This document shows positions 9,046-17,625 of a stretch of 23,846 nucleotides of DNA, in pieces. The DNA comes from Actinomycetota bacterium (GTDB lineage Bacteria; Actinomycetota; Thermoleophilia; Gaiellales; Gaiellaceae). The DNA lies in contig JACDGR010000010.1 of assembly GCA_013821525.1 (NCBI GenBank), positions 319-24,164 of the forward strand, in the 5' to 3' direction. Position 1 is the stretch's first letter; each line of letters opens with the position of its first letter. Position numbers and translations under genes: made by a program. The notes beneath the pieces are model-generated. The model ran no database searches. It was not told the origin of the DNA and saw only the letters and a list, made by a program, of their open reading frames with translations.

Positions 9046-9795
9046 ATGACATATGACGTGATTATCCCTACATTTAATCACGGATCCTTTATTCGAGAAG
9101 CGATAGAAAGTGCTCGATCTCAGACGGTCGCTCCTCGCTCGATTATCGTGGTTGATGACGGATCAACCGACTTCACAAAAGAGGCTGTTAAATCGCTTAG
9201 CATGATTGAATATCTCTGGCAACCAAACTCCGGACTCTCATCCGCTCGAAATGCAGGACTCGATCTAGCATCAGCTGAAATGGTAGTTTTCTTGGATGCT
9301 GATGATAGGTTGTCGCCCACCTTCGCAGAGCATTGCCTCAGGACGCTTGCGCGATCCAATGAGAGTTATTCCTACTCATCAGTACAATTTTTTGGTAACG
9401 ACGAACGCTTTATTCCCGCACCTCCATTCAGTCTTGATATTTTGAAGCATCAAAACTTCATATCGTCAACTTCGATGATCGATCGTAAACTTGCTTCCCA
9501 GATTCGATTCGACACCTCGTTTCAGACCTGGGCCGACTGGGAGTTTTTCATGCACGCGGCTTCGCGTGGATTCTTAGGGGCACCGTCCGCGGATGCCGTA
9601 TTCTTCTACCGAAAACATCAAACACCGATTAGTATGTTTGATCGCACAAGCCGTGACCCAACCGCGCTACTTTCGGCCAAGGCTGAGATTCAACGAAAAC
9701 ACCCTTCGATGTATCGCTTCCGTGAGAGACTCGAAACCAACTCTCGCCTCCAGGCAGCGTCGATTAGGCGCCGACTTACAAGGGTGCAACAGTGA
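9046..9795 (+). CDS. Glycosyltransferase family 2, AT-richer than its neighbours
   Basis: Protein of 249 aa with a textbook GT2 N-terminus: YDVIIPTFNHGSFIREAIES, SIIVVDDGSTD, NSGLSSARNAGLDLASAE and VVFLDADDRL. The DADD is the DxD metal-binding motif. A later TWADWEFFMHAASRG block supplies the (E/D)D-type acceptor region. Its codon use differs from the flanking genes: many A/T-ending codons (att, aaa, gaa, tat, ttt) where the rest of the locus favours G/C. This suggests recent import, as is common for variable serotype genes. No clear ribosome site precedes the ATG. It acts on the cytoplasmic face on the lipid-linked glycan; donor unknown. Confidence 0.88.
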   Translation: MTYDVIIPTFNHGSFIREAIESARSQTVAPRSIIVVDDGSTDFTKEAVKSLSMIEYLWQPNSGLSSARNAGLDLASAEMVVFLDADDRLSPTFAEHCLRTLARSNESYSYSSVQFFGNDERFIPAPPFSLDILKHQNFISSTSMIDRKLASQIRFDTSFQTWADWEFFMHAASRGFLGAPSADAVFFYRKHQTPISMFDRTSRDPTALLSAKAEIQRKHPSMYRFRERLETNSRLQAASIRRRLTRVQQ

Positions 9796-9877
9796 GCCGG
9801 AGCACTGGTGATGCTCGCTTCCAACACCGCGGTGTGGCTGCACGCTCTCGGCACGACCCGCGCCGGCTAATTCCGGA

Positions 9878-11458
9878 ATGCCGGGTTCCGGTTCCCCGTC
9901 TGGCCAGGCTCTGAGCGCGAACGCCAGCAACAAAGCAGTTGCTCGCAACGCAGCCATCGGATACGCGGCGTGGATTACGAATCTGGCCATTGGACTCGTC
10001 GTCACTCCTCTTCTTCTGCGGCACCTTGGCTCTAAAGGTTTCGGCGCTTGGACCTTGTCGGTAGCTCTTGCAGGTTACGTCGGCGCGATTGAACTCGGAC
10101 TTGGTGTCGCGACAGTTCGCAGCCTTGCCGCCGCACTTGCCCGCAATGACCTCGGACGCGCATCCACGGTAGCCGCTAGTGCCCGCGCAACTTACCTAGC
10201 GATCCGAACCGCCGGCACCCTCCTCCTGATTGGGATTGCGGGTATTCCAGGAACGGTAGTGAGTACGCACGGTGTCCCGGTCAACACCGTGCGATTGGCT
10301 GTCATTCTCGTGGGACTTGGCTTCATTTTCTCGGCAAGTGGATCGGTGTATAACACAATTGCGTTCGGGACTGGGCGTGCAGATATTGCCTCATCTCGCG
10401 CCATTGCCTTTAATATAATTACTGGAGTGTCACAAGCCGTCGTCGTACTTCTCTATTCGAGCATTGTCGGTCTTGCGATGGTGACATCCGCCGGGGCGAT
10501 TTTTGGAGCACTTGTAACCAGAAGAGCGCTCAAGAAACAATTTTCATATATCGATATAAGGCTGACGAACGCTCGCATGCGGGTTGCGCGTTCGCTCCTA
10601 GCATCCGGTTCACGCAATGGACTCGTTGCCGTCTGTGCCATGGCGGCGTTCCAATCCGACGTGATAGTGGTCAGTGCCTTTCTTGGATCGACCTCTCTCG
10701 CAGCCTATGGAGTTGCGGTTCGAGCATCGACCACAGTCCGCTCGCTCTCTTTGCGAGCAACCGACATGCTTGTCCCGACGTTCGCGCATTCTGGTGCTAA
10801 GAGGGAGGACGCAAGAACGCGTGCTGCCATCGTGGAATCGATTTTTCTTACGAGAGCTATTCTGATCCTCGCACTCATCTTGCTATTGGCGTTCGGCAGC
10901 CCACTACTGCACCTCTGGCTTGGAGCGGTGCCACGCGGTGCCAACATGGTGCTGGTTCTATTCGTCCTTGGAGCGATAATCAGCGCCCCGGGCTACACGT
11001 GCTTTGTTTTCCTAACAGGGATGGATCGACTAGGGCTCATCTTGGTTGGAACGGTCTCGGCCGCGGTTGCGAATCTCTCCTTGTCGGCGCTGTTCACATG
11101 GAAGTTCGGGATTATTGGGCCAGTTTTGGGAAGCATCATCGCGTGGACGGTGTGGGACATGTTGATTCTGCCGAGACGGGTGGCGTCGGAGTTTCACATT
11201 CCTTGGCTCCCGACGTCCTTCGGGGGCTTCCGAGACCTCTCGCTCCCAGCAACCGCAGGCGCCCTCGCGGGGCTCGCAGTCGTCGAATTGCTCGACTGGC
11301 GATCACCGAGCCAAGCACTCCCTGGCATGTTTCTCGTGACCATCATCTACCTTGGGACCGCATCCGTCACCATCGGTCGCGAGCGACGTCAGCGTTACGG
11401 GACGCTCGCTAGGGGAATCGCCGGACGAAGCACCCGGGGAACAGGTGATGAGCTTTAA
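9878..11458 (+). CDS. Polysaccharide flippase, Wzx/MVF-like
   Basis: Protein of 526 aa with about 12-14 hydrophobic segments. The N-terminus, after about 20 Ser/Gly/Ala residues, reads AARNAAIGYAAWITNLAIGL-like, followed by TPLLLRHLGSKGFGAWTLSVALAGYVGAIELGLG. This is the recognisable start of the polysaccharide-biosynthesis (Wzx/RfbX) branch of the MOP flippase superfamily, where L-G...GFG-W and D/E-LGLG are conserved. The C-terminal half keeps the paired-helix pattern with charged loops and ends in a basic tail (RERRQRYG). It should flip the undecaprenyl-linked repeat unit to the outer leaflet for the Wzy-like protein encoded upstream. A few codons are AT-rich, less than in the preceding GT2. 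Confidence 0.88.
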   Translation: MPGSGSPSGQALSANASNKAVARNAAIGYAAWITNLAIGLVVTPLLLRHLGSKGFGAWTLSVALAGYVGAIELGLGVATVRSLAAALARNDLGRASTVAASARATYLAIRTAGTLLLIGIAGIPGTVVSTHGVPVNTVRLAVILVGLGFIFSASGSVYNTIAFGTGRADIASSRAIAFNIITGVSQAVVVLLYSSIVGLAMVTSAGAIFGALVTRRALKKQFSYIDIRLTNARMRVARSLLASGSRNGLVAVCAMAAFQSDVIVVSAFLGSTSLAAYGVAVRASTTVRSLSLRATDMLVPTFAHSGAKREDARTRAAIVESIFLTRAILILALILLLAFGSPLLHLWLGAVPRGANMVLVLFVLGAIISAPGYTCFVFLTGMDRLGLILVGTVSAAVANLSLSALFTWKFGIIGPVLGSIIAWTVWDMLILPRRVASEFHIPWLPTSFGGFRDLSLPATAGALAGLAVVELLDWRSPSQALPGMFLVTIIYLGTASVTIGRERRQRYGTLARGIAGRSTRGTGDEL

Positions 11459-11506
11459 CGACAGGCGGCGCCGAAGCAGTCTGTACCGATCCGCCCAGGA
11501 GGAATT

Positions 11507-12424
11507 GTGGTTCGCGCATCTCTAATTGTTCTGAATTGGCAGGGGACCGAAGTCATCGCACCCTGCTTGGATAGTCTGCTCAAGGCTTCGCACGAGCGGG
11601 ACGAGGTGATCGTTGTCGACAACGCCTCGACTGACGGGAGCCGAGAGTATCTGCAAACGCGAGACGATATTCGACTCGTGGAACTTGACGAAAATGCGTT
11701 TATTTTTGGACTAAATCTTGGGCTGGCAGCCGCGCGGGGTGAGTACGTAGCATTCTTGAACAACGACATTGTCGTGGAGCCCGACTTCGTTGACGCGTGC
11801 GTTCTCGGCTTCTCGGCCGGAGATGACGTCTTCGCCGTCTGCCCTCGAATCTTGGAGCAATCAGGGTTAGACCAGGGCAGTCGCACCGCCGCAACTTGGC
11901 ACCGTGGAATTCTCTTCTACCGTGTCCTCCCTCATAGCAATGAGCCCACCGACTGCTTCTTCGCGGTAGGAGGCCAAAGCTTCTTCAGACGAAAGATGCT
12001 TCAACAGATCGGCTCCATCGACCCGCTCTTTTGGCCGATGTACCACGAGGACATCGAACTCTCGTACCGCGCTTGGAAACGCGGCTGGCGGGTCCGTTAC
12101 GCACCCGATGCGATCGTCCACCATCACGGGGGTCACAGCTCACAAAGGGCTTTCACCCGCGGGCAGTTGAGGTCATTCGTTCGTCAAAACGAATACCTAA
12201 CGGTCTGGAAGAACGTTCATGACCCTCGGCTTTTGTTTGAGCACCTGATGCTGATGCTGCCTAGACTCGCCGTCGCGGCTGCCCGAGGTGATTGGCCTAC
12301 CCTGGTCGGCTTTGGCCGCGCGGCAAGCCGAGCGAGAGCGGCGATTCGAGCTCGCAGGCGCGCATCTGTCCATGCCCGCTTGAGCGACAGAGAGACCTTG
12401 AGTCGCATCACGCAGATCCCCTAG
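11507..12424 (+). CDS. Glycosyltransferase family 2 (WbbL-like)
   Basis: Protein of 305 aa. The GTG at 11507 follows AGGAGGA at 4-5 bases. GT-A motifs are complete: RASLIVLNWQGTEVIAPCLDS, VIVVDNASTDGS, then LNLGLAAARGEYVAFLNNDI with the NND variant of the DxD site. GGQSFFRRKMLQQIGSIDPLF and MYHEDIELSYRAWKRGWRV follow; the HEDIELSYR block is the conserved catalytic and acceptor region of rhamnosyltransferase-like GT2 proteins. The C-terminal 50 residues are Arg/Ala rich and may contact the membrane. It is a cytoplasmic-face enzyme of repeat-unit assembly. It stands 48 bases after the flippase stop and 44 before the next GT4, and is probably in the same transcript. Confidence 0.88.
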   Translation: MVRASLIVLNWQGTEVIAPCLDSLLKASHERDEVIVVDNASTDGSREYLQTRDDIRLVELDENAFIFGLNLGLAAARGEYVAFLNNDIVVEPDFVDACVLGFSAGDDVFAVCPRILEQSGLDQGSRTAATWHRGILFYRVLPHSNEPTDCFFAVGGQSFFRRKMLQQIGSIDPLFWPMYHEDIELSYRAWKRGWRVRYAPDAIVHHHGGHSSQRAFTRGQLRSFVRQNEYLTVWKNVHDPRLLFEHLMLMLPRLAVAAARGDWPTLVGFGRAASRARAAIRARRRASVHARLSDRETLSRITQIP

Positions 12425-12468
12425 CGCCTCTATAACGTTCGCAATCAATTGATCGCTGAGGCTTCAAA

Positions 12469-13608
12469 GTGAGAATCGCGTTGCTGCCCAGCGCGTACGC
12501 GCCTGCGGTGGGCGGTGTTGAGGTACTCACCGCGCGCCTCGCTTCTCATCTAGTCACTAGGGGCCACGAAGTGGAGATTTGGACGAGCCGCAGTGCCGGC
12601 GACGGACTGCAGATCGATGAACATTTCGAAGGCCTCCGGGTGCGTCGTTTCGTCTTTCACCTTCCGCGCACGACTATTGGCTCGCTCCTCTCGACGCCCG
12701 CGAAGACTTTGAACACTTTGCGCGGACTTCGGCGAGCGGTGCTGGACTTCAGACCCGATGTGCTCCACGTTCTTTGCTTCAGTGGTAACGGGGCCTATGC
12801 GGCAGCACTTAGCAAGCTCGCCGGGATCCCGCTGGTGGTGACGTTGCAGGGCGAGACGGTCATGGATGACCAAGACATCTACACGCACTCGACCGCGCTG
12901 CGCGCCTCGCTCCGATGTGGACTCCGCCGAGCGGCACGTGTGACGGGGTGCACCTCATTCGTACTTGATGATGCTCGCCACCGGTTTGGCTTAAAGAAAA
13001 CTGACGGCGTGGTCATTTTCAATGGAGTCGAAAGCACGCAAGCTGACGTCGTGAGCTCACCAATCCCGTTTGAGCGATACGTGCTAGCCGTCGGGCGTGT
13101 CGTCCACAATAAAGGGTTCGACCTGCTACTCGCGGCGTTTCGGTCGCTAGCCGATGAGTTCCCCGATGTCGGATTGGTCTTGGGTGGAGAGGGATCGGTA
13201 CGCGAGTCGCTCATTCAGCAGACGGCGAGCATGAGCCTCTCCCGACGCGTTTTCTTCCCCGGCCGTCTCAGCCAAGAAGAAGTGTTCGACGCGATGCGCC
13301 GCGCGGAAGCATTTGTACTTCCATCCCGCGTAGAGCCGTTCGGGATTGTGGTCCTCGAGGCATGGCGGGCCGGGGTGCCCGTGCTAGTGACTTCGAGGGG
13401 TGGCGTCGGCGAGTTCGTCCGGAACGGGGTTTCCGGCCTAGTTGTCGACCCATTCGATGTCCAGAGTCTCGCCTCTTCGTTGAGGCAACTCCTGAACTCA
13501 GCGGCGTTGCGAACGAAACTATCGCAGGGCGGAACTGCGTCTCTTCCTCGCTTCTACTGGTCTAGGCTGGTCCGAGAATACGAGGACGTCTACCGCTCGG
13601 TCACCTGA
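12469..13608 (+). CDS. Glycosyltransferase family 4
   Basis: Protein of 379 aa from GTG 12469. N-domain: RIALLPSAYAPAVGGVEVLT (the GG-VE loop binds the nucleotide sugar), HLVTRGHEVEIWTS and DVLHVLCFSGNGAYAAAL. C-domain: YVLAVGRVVHNKGFDLLLAAF, VGLVLGGEG, then FVLPSRVEPFGIVVLEAWRAGVPVLV, the E-x7-E signature of GT4. The length is normal for the family. It is a retaining transferase for the lipid-linked oligosaccharide; donor unknown. It is the last plus-strand gene of the polysaccharide locus and converges with the Wzz/kinase gene 37 bases away. No obvious hairpin separates them. Confidence 0.9.
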   Translation: MRIALLPSAYAPAVGGVEVLTARLASHLVTRGHEVEIWTSRSAGDGLQIDEHFEGLRVRRFVFHLPRTTIGSLLSTPAKTLNTLRGLRRAVLDFRPDVLHVLCFSGNGAYAAALSKLAGIPLVVTLQGETVMDDQDIYTHSTALRASLRCGLRRAARVTGCTSFVLDDARHRFGLKKTDGVVIFNGVESTQADVVSSPIPFERYVLAVGRVVHNKGFDLLLAAFRSLADEFPDVGLVLGGEGSVRESLIQQTASMSLSRRVFFPGRLSQEEVFDAMRRAEAFVLPSRVEPFGIVVLEAWRAGVPVLVTSRGGVGEFVRNGVSGLVVDPFDVQSLASSLRQLLNSAALRTKLSQGGTASLPRFYWSRLVREYEDVYRSVT

Positions 13609-13645
13609 AAGGTTAGTCAGCGCCAAACCGGATTTGAAACCGTAG

Positions 13646-15244
13646 CTACACCGTGGCTTCGGATGACTTCCGGCTACCTCGCTGCTTGTAGTCGTAGTAG
13701 TACCCCTGCCCGTACCCGTCCCCCGCCTTTGCACCAGTGACGATGAAGCCGAGCGCGCGCGTGGGGCAATTGTCGAGCACGCGCTTCAGCTCGTTCAAGA
13801 TCGGGCGCCGAAGACTCTGCACTTGCGTGACCACGATCAGCGCATCGACCTTCGTCGCAAGCGTGAGGCCGTCACCGACACGAAGGATCGGGGGTGAGTC
13901 GATCAGCACGAGGTCATACCGCTCCCCGAGCTCATCGAGCAGACGCGTAAGCGCTGCCGTCGAGACGAACTCGCCTGGGTCAGGCGGGATTGGGCCGGAC
14001 GGGATCACGTCGAGAACACCCTCGATCGGGGCGCGGCCGTTGCTCGACCCGTTGCTGCGCCCCTGCTGACTGAGGTCACCGTCTGCGCCAAGTCCAATGT
14101 GCGCGGTCGCTTCGTCCAGGGATGCGTGTCCGAGGATGACGTTCGTGAGGCCCGGCTGGCCCGAGAGCTTGAAGAACTTGTCGATCCGTGGGCGACGAAG
14201 ATCGAGGTCCAACAGCACGACCCGCTTTCCTGCGCGGGCCTCGACGATCGCCAGGTTCGAGATCGTCGTCGACTTGCCCTCCTTTTCGAGCGAGCTCGTG
14301 ATCATGATTCGGCGCGTCGTCAGCTCGATGCTCGTGAACTCGATGTTCGTGCGCAGTACCCGGAACGCCTCAGCTTCCGGGCTCGCGGGCTGTTTGAAGA
14401 GCACGAGCTCCTCGTCCCGCTGCAGACGCCGCGGCGGTGGCGGGATACGGGCGAGCAGCGGCAGCCCTGTGCGGCGTGCGACGTCGTCGGGGCCTCTTAG
14501 ACGTGTATCGAGTGCATCGGCGAGGAACGCCAGGCCAATCCCAAGCAGCAGTCCGAGCCCTAGCCCGAAGCCAGCGTTGCGCCTCGGGCGCGGCGCGATT
14601 TGAGCGGCCCCTTTGGCGAGATTCGCAACGACAGCGTTCGACGTCTCGAGCTCGGTGAAGGTCTGGAGCTGCACGGCCTTCTCGTTGAGTGCGTTTGCTG
14701 CGGCATGACGTCCCTCCGCGTCCAGTTCGGCCGCGCGGGTGATGATGCTGTTACGCGCCTGCCGGTAGGACTGCGTGTCGAGAAAGCTCCGGAAGATCGT
14801 GTACTGCTTCGCGTAGGCGTTCGCAAGTAGTGCTGCACGCTCGCGGTCGTGGTCTTGAACGGTGAAGTCAAGAATGTCCGAGTTAGGGTCGGCGGTGATC
14901 GAGGTCGATCCCAGCAGCGCATACGGATCGCCGTTCCTGATCTTCGCTCGCTTCAGCACGGCGCTCGCAACAGCCGGTGTCCGGGCGAGCGTGATCTGCG
15001 TTAGCGCGAGGCGGTGCGGATCTGCATAGAAGGAGTTGTCCTGTATCCCACTCACCGTCGCAGCGATGTTTCCTTCCTTGATCGCCACCGTTGCCGTCGC
15101 ATCGTACACGGCTGGCTGGCGAGCCGACAGGAGGTAAGCGATCACCGGCGCTAGCACGACCGCAATCACAATGATCCATTTACGCCTGCGCAGCAGCGCC
15201 ACGTAGTCGCGAATCGAGAGTTCGTTCCGTACGGTTTCAGACAC
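13646..15244 (-). CDS. Wzz/BY-kinase polysaccharide co-polymerase (CpsC-CpsD/Wzc-like)
   Basis: Protein of 532 aa from the GTG at 15242-15244, which has AAAGGTG 8-9 bases upstream. An ATG at 15290-15292 would add 16 low-complexity residues and has no ribosome site. Wzz-type part: membrane helix at about 23-40, an extracellular domain to about 220, and a second helix at about 225-242 with a Gly-rich face. Cytoplasmic kinase part: the PEAEAFRVLRTNIEF linker, Walker A' SSLEKEGKST (317-326), A'' LLDLDLRRP (344-352), Walker B VLIDSPP (446-452), and a C-terminal tyrosine cluster (Y511, Y515-517, Y519) for autophosphorylation. It sets chain length and coordinates Wzy-dependent export. It is encoded opposite to the other polysaccharide genes and diverges from the nucleotidyltransferase. 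Confidence 0.93.
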   Translation of the reverse strand: MSETVRNELSIRDYVALLRRRKWIIVIAVVLAPVIAYLLSARQPAVYDATATVAIKEGNIAATVSGIQDNSFYADPHRLALTQITLARTPAVASAVLKRAKIRNGDPYALLGSTSITADPNSDILDFTVQDHDRERAALLANAYAKQYTIFRSFLDTQSYRQARNSIITRAAELDAEGRHAAANALNEKAVQLQTFTELETSNAVVANLAKGAAQIAPRPRRNAGFGLGLGLLLGIGLAFLADALDTRLRGPDDVARRTGLPLLARIPPPPRRLQRDEELVLFKQPASPEAEAFRVLRTNIEFTSIELTTRRIMITSSLEKEGKSTTISNLAIVEARAGKRVVLLDLDLRRPRIDKFFKLSGQPGLTNVILGHASLDEATAHIGLGADGDLSQQGRSNGSSNGRAPIEGVLDVIPSGPIPPDPGEFVSTAALTRLLDELGERYDLVLIDSPPILRVGDGLTLATKVDALIVVTQVQSLRRPILNELKRVLDNCPTRALGFIVTGAKAGDGYGQGYYYDYKQRGSRKSSEATV

Positions 15245-15421
15245 GCGTGGTTCACCTTTCGCCTGGACCGCCGCCCTCGACGAGCGGCTCATTTCGTTAT
15301 AGCAACGGCCTTCTCACCTTGATCGATCCGGCGCACAAGTCCAGACAAGGCAGCTAGACCAAGGTCAGGGACAGTGTGCCGCTTCTCCTCGACACCTGTG
15401 CCCCCACCCCCGCCGACTACG

Positions 15422-16396
15422 ATGACCGGGCCGTTGGCTCCGGATTTCGATCCCTCGACCGCTCGGCTCCAGATCGCCGCGCGCACGCTCGCCCTCGATG
15501 CAGGTGCCGTCTCGCTCGCCGCAGCGCTCGAACGTGCCGGAATCGGGTCGATCCTGCTGAAAGGTCCCTCTGTCGCGCGCTTCCTCTACGGCAACGGTGA
15601 CCGCAGCTACGTGGACATCGACCTGCTTGTTTCGGAGGCCGACCTGTCCTCAGCCGAACGGGTCATCGGGTCTGCAGGGTTCGAGCCGTCGGGCTCAGAG
15701 CTCGCCCTGCCGTACGGTCGACGGCCGCACGCAGCGACCTGGATCCGCACGCGAGATGGCGTCACCGTTGACCTCCACACCACGCTTCCGGGCGTCGCCA
15801 GCCCAGCTGCTGCAACCTGGACCCTCCTGGCCGCGACGACTGAGCCGATGACGGTTGGTACCGGTGCGGTTCGCGTCCTGACCGAGCCGGCTCGTGCGAT
15901 GCACGTCGCTCTCCACGCGGCTCATCACGGGATCAAGGACGGTCAGGCGATTGGCGACCTCGCGCGCGCCGTTGCCCAACTTCCGGAGCCGACCTGGTGC
16001 CAGGCTCTCGAGCTCGCAGAAAAGTTGGACGCCGTTGCCGCCTTCGGGGCAGGGCTCCGGCTGACGAGCGATGGCGCGAGGATCGCCGACGATCTCGACC
16101 TGCCACTCGCCCAGTCCGTCGAGGCCATTCTGCGCGCAGACTCTGCCCCTGAGCTGGCGCTCAGCCTCGACTGGCTCATCCAGACACGGGGTCTGCGCGC
16201 ACGTACCCGCCTCGTTGGACGAAAGCTCGTGCCGCCTGCGAGCGTGCTACGTGGTCGGTCAAGCCTTGCTCGGCGGGGCGCCCCGGGGCTCGGTGCCGCC
16301 TACCTCATGCAGCCGCTGCTTCTCGCATCGCGAGCGCTTCCAGCGGTGCGCGCCTGGCGGGCAGCTCGCCGGCGTGCGCGAGGGTCGCCCCGCTAG
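15422..16396 (+). CDS. Nucleotidyltransferase (NTP_transf_5-like) of the lasso locus
   Basis: Protein of 324 aa from ATG 15422; a GTG at 15374 in frame would add a Pro-rich stretch. The N-terminal motifs are those of the uncharacterised nucleotidyltransferase family PF14907: ALERAGIGSILLKGPSVARF followed by RSYVDIDLLV, where D65 and D67 form the metal-binding D-x-D of the pol-beta fold and K47 sits in the LLKG motif. WIRTRDGVTVDLHTTL supplies the likely third acidic residue. The C-terminal third is helical and basic. Such proteins often accompany lasso-peptide and other RiPP clusters that also have HPr-kinase-like proteins. A role in modifying the peptide with a nucleotide is inference. Its stop overlaps the stop of the opposing peptidase gene by 4 bases. 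Confidence 0.8.
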   Translation: MTGPLAPDFDPSTARLQIAARTLALDAGAVSLAAALERAGIGSILLKGPSVARFLYGNGDRSYVDIDLLVSEADLSSAERVIGSAGFEPSGSELALPYGRRPHAATWIRTRDGVTVDLHTTLPGVASPAAATWTLLAATTEPMTVGTGAVRVLTEPARAMHVALHAAHHGIKDGQAIGDLARAVAQLPEPTWCQALELAEKLDAVAAFGAGLRLTSDGARIADDLDLPLAQSVEAILRADSAPELALSLDWLIQTRGLRARTRLVGRKLVPPASVLRGRSSLARRGAPGLGAAYLMQPLLLASRALPAVRAWRAARRRARGSPR

Positions 16397-16806
16397 GCCG
16401 CCTCGACGATGCGGTTGCCGGCCGCGTCGTAACGCACAAGGATTGTGAACCGCGACTCCGGCGGATCTTGTTCGAGTAGCGCAACACCATCCACGACCAC
16501 CCAGGCATGGCCGCGGTGTGACTCGTCGAGCCCGACCACAAGTTGCGGACGAGCGCCCGCGCGACCGAGCTCGCGATGCAGAGCGAGGCTCCGCTCGAGG
16601 CACGGGGTGCCGCTCCCCCGCCACAGGCGGCCGGCTGCCCGTGCGGCGAACCGCTCAACAGAGGGATCGCGTTGGCATGTCCTCGGTCTCGCAACCCCAA
16701 CGAGCCGCTCGAGTCGCACGGCGCGCCGGAGGACCGGCAGCACCAGGCGCCAGACGATCAGCCGCACTCCAAGGCCGAGTGCGCGCGGCGTCAGTTCGCC
16801 CGGCAA
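16393..16806 (-). CDS. Lasso-peptide leader peptidase, B2 protein (transglutaminase-like)
   Basis: Protein of 137 aa. The TTG at 16804-16806 is chosen as start: GAGGAGG lies 10 bases upstream and the reading overlaps the kinase gene by 16 bases. A GTG at 16765-16767 is an alternative. The family pattern is clear: a hydrophobic N-terminus (LGVRLIVWRLVLPVL), then GTPCLERSLALHRELGRAGA with catalytic Cys69, QLVVGL, and GHAWVVVDG with His100 and Asp106. This Cys-His-Asp triad and the C-L-x-R-S-L-A-L...HAW spacing are diagnostic of the Transglut_core3 proteases that cut the leader from lasso precursors together with the B1/RRE protein. It is the last gene of the B1-C-A-K-B2 operon. Confidence 0.9.
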   Translation of the reverse strand: MPGELTPRALGLGVRLIVWRLVLPVLRRAVRLERLVGVARPRTCQRDPSVERFAARAAGRLWRGSGTPCLERSLALHRELGRAGARPQLVVGLDESHRGHAWVVVDGVALLEQDPPESRFTILVRYDAAGNRIVEAA

Positions 16807-17609
16807 AACGCACGCACCTCCTCGACGACTGCCGGGAGCTCGTTCAGGTCGCGGCGGAAGCTGAGCCCCACGACGGGAACGCGCTCGACGAGCTCGGCGT
16901 AGGCCTCTACGAGTTGTTCCTTGCTCTGCGACAGTGAGAAGCAGTACGCGTGCGGCATCAGCGCGCCGAGTGCTTCCGTTGGCGAAACGGGGGACCACTC
17001 TGCCGGAGCGGCTTGCGCGTCGCGGTCGATCATGATGATCCCGGCCAGTGGCAGCTCCTCCCCTCCCGGCCCCGCGCTCTGCGCGAGTGCGCCGAGTCGC
17101 GCGTAGGCCGCGGGACGGAGTCGAACCAGGTAGGGAAGCGTCAGCGCGAGCGCTTTGTCGTCACCTGCAGCGAACGCGAGGCTGTCATCGGCGACGACCC
17201 GCAGATCGGGCGACTGGGCGGCGGCGGCGAGCGTCGACTTCCCGGCCGTCGAGCGACCGCAGATCGCAACGACACCTCTAGGTCCGGCAAGCGCACTTGC
17301 ATGTAGCACCTGGGTGCCGCGTGCCTGCAAGAGGAGCGGCAGCACCGACCTGATCCAGAGGTCGCGCGCCTCAGACTCGTCACCGGCTGCAGGGTCGAAT
17401 GCCACCGGTCCGGCGCCCGAGTCGCAGAAGATCGCGCCTCCCGTTGACCAGACCCAATCGTCACCTTCTGCGCGGGCACCGCACAATTCGGTTCCGTCAT
17501 TGACGAGCCACGTCGCAATCGATGTTTCGACGCGCACCGGATCCGGCGCAGCGAGACGCCGACGTGCGAGAGCGGGAACAGTCCAAGCCCGATGCGGCAG
17601 CGTGGCCAC
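16791..17609 (-). CDS. HPr-kinase-like protein of the lasso cluster
   Basis: Protein of 272 aa from the GTG at 17607-17609, 16 bases after the precursor stop. Kinase core: QVLHASALAG (100-109), P-loop GRSTAGKST (118-126), then LRVVADDSLAF with D141/D142, which in HPr kinases couple metal binding to phosphate transfer. The N-terminal 95 residues look like the small beta domain usual in RiPP-associated HPr kinases. In the paeninodin system such a kinase phosphorylates a C-terminal Ser of the lasso precursor. Here the predicted core ends in Lys, so the target would have to be an internal Ser/Thr, or the activity may differ. No HPr protein or other phosphotransferase-system gene is nearby. It overlaps the B2 gene. 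Confidence 0.85.
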   Translation of the reverse strand: MATLPHRAWTVPALARRRLAAPDPVRVETSIATWLVNDGTELCGARAEGDDWVWSTGGAIFCDSGAGPVAFDPAAGDESEARDLWIRSVLPLLLQARGTQVLHASALAGPRGVVAICGRSTAGKSTLAAAAQSPDLRVVADDSLAFAAGDDKALALTLPYLVRLRPAAYARLGALAQSAGPGGEELPLAGIIMIDRDAQAAPAEWSPVSPTEALGALMPHAYCFSLSQSKEQLVEAYAELVERVPVVGLSFRRDLNELPAVVEEVRAFCRAN

Positions 17610-17625
17610 CGACCGGATGAGAGCC

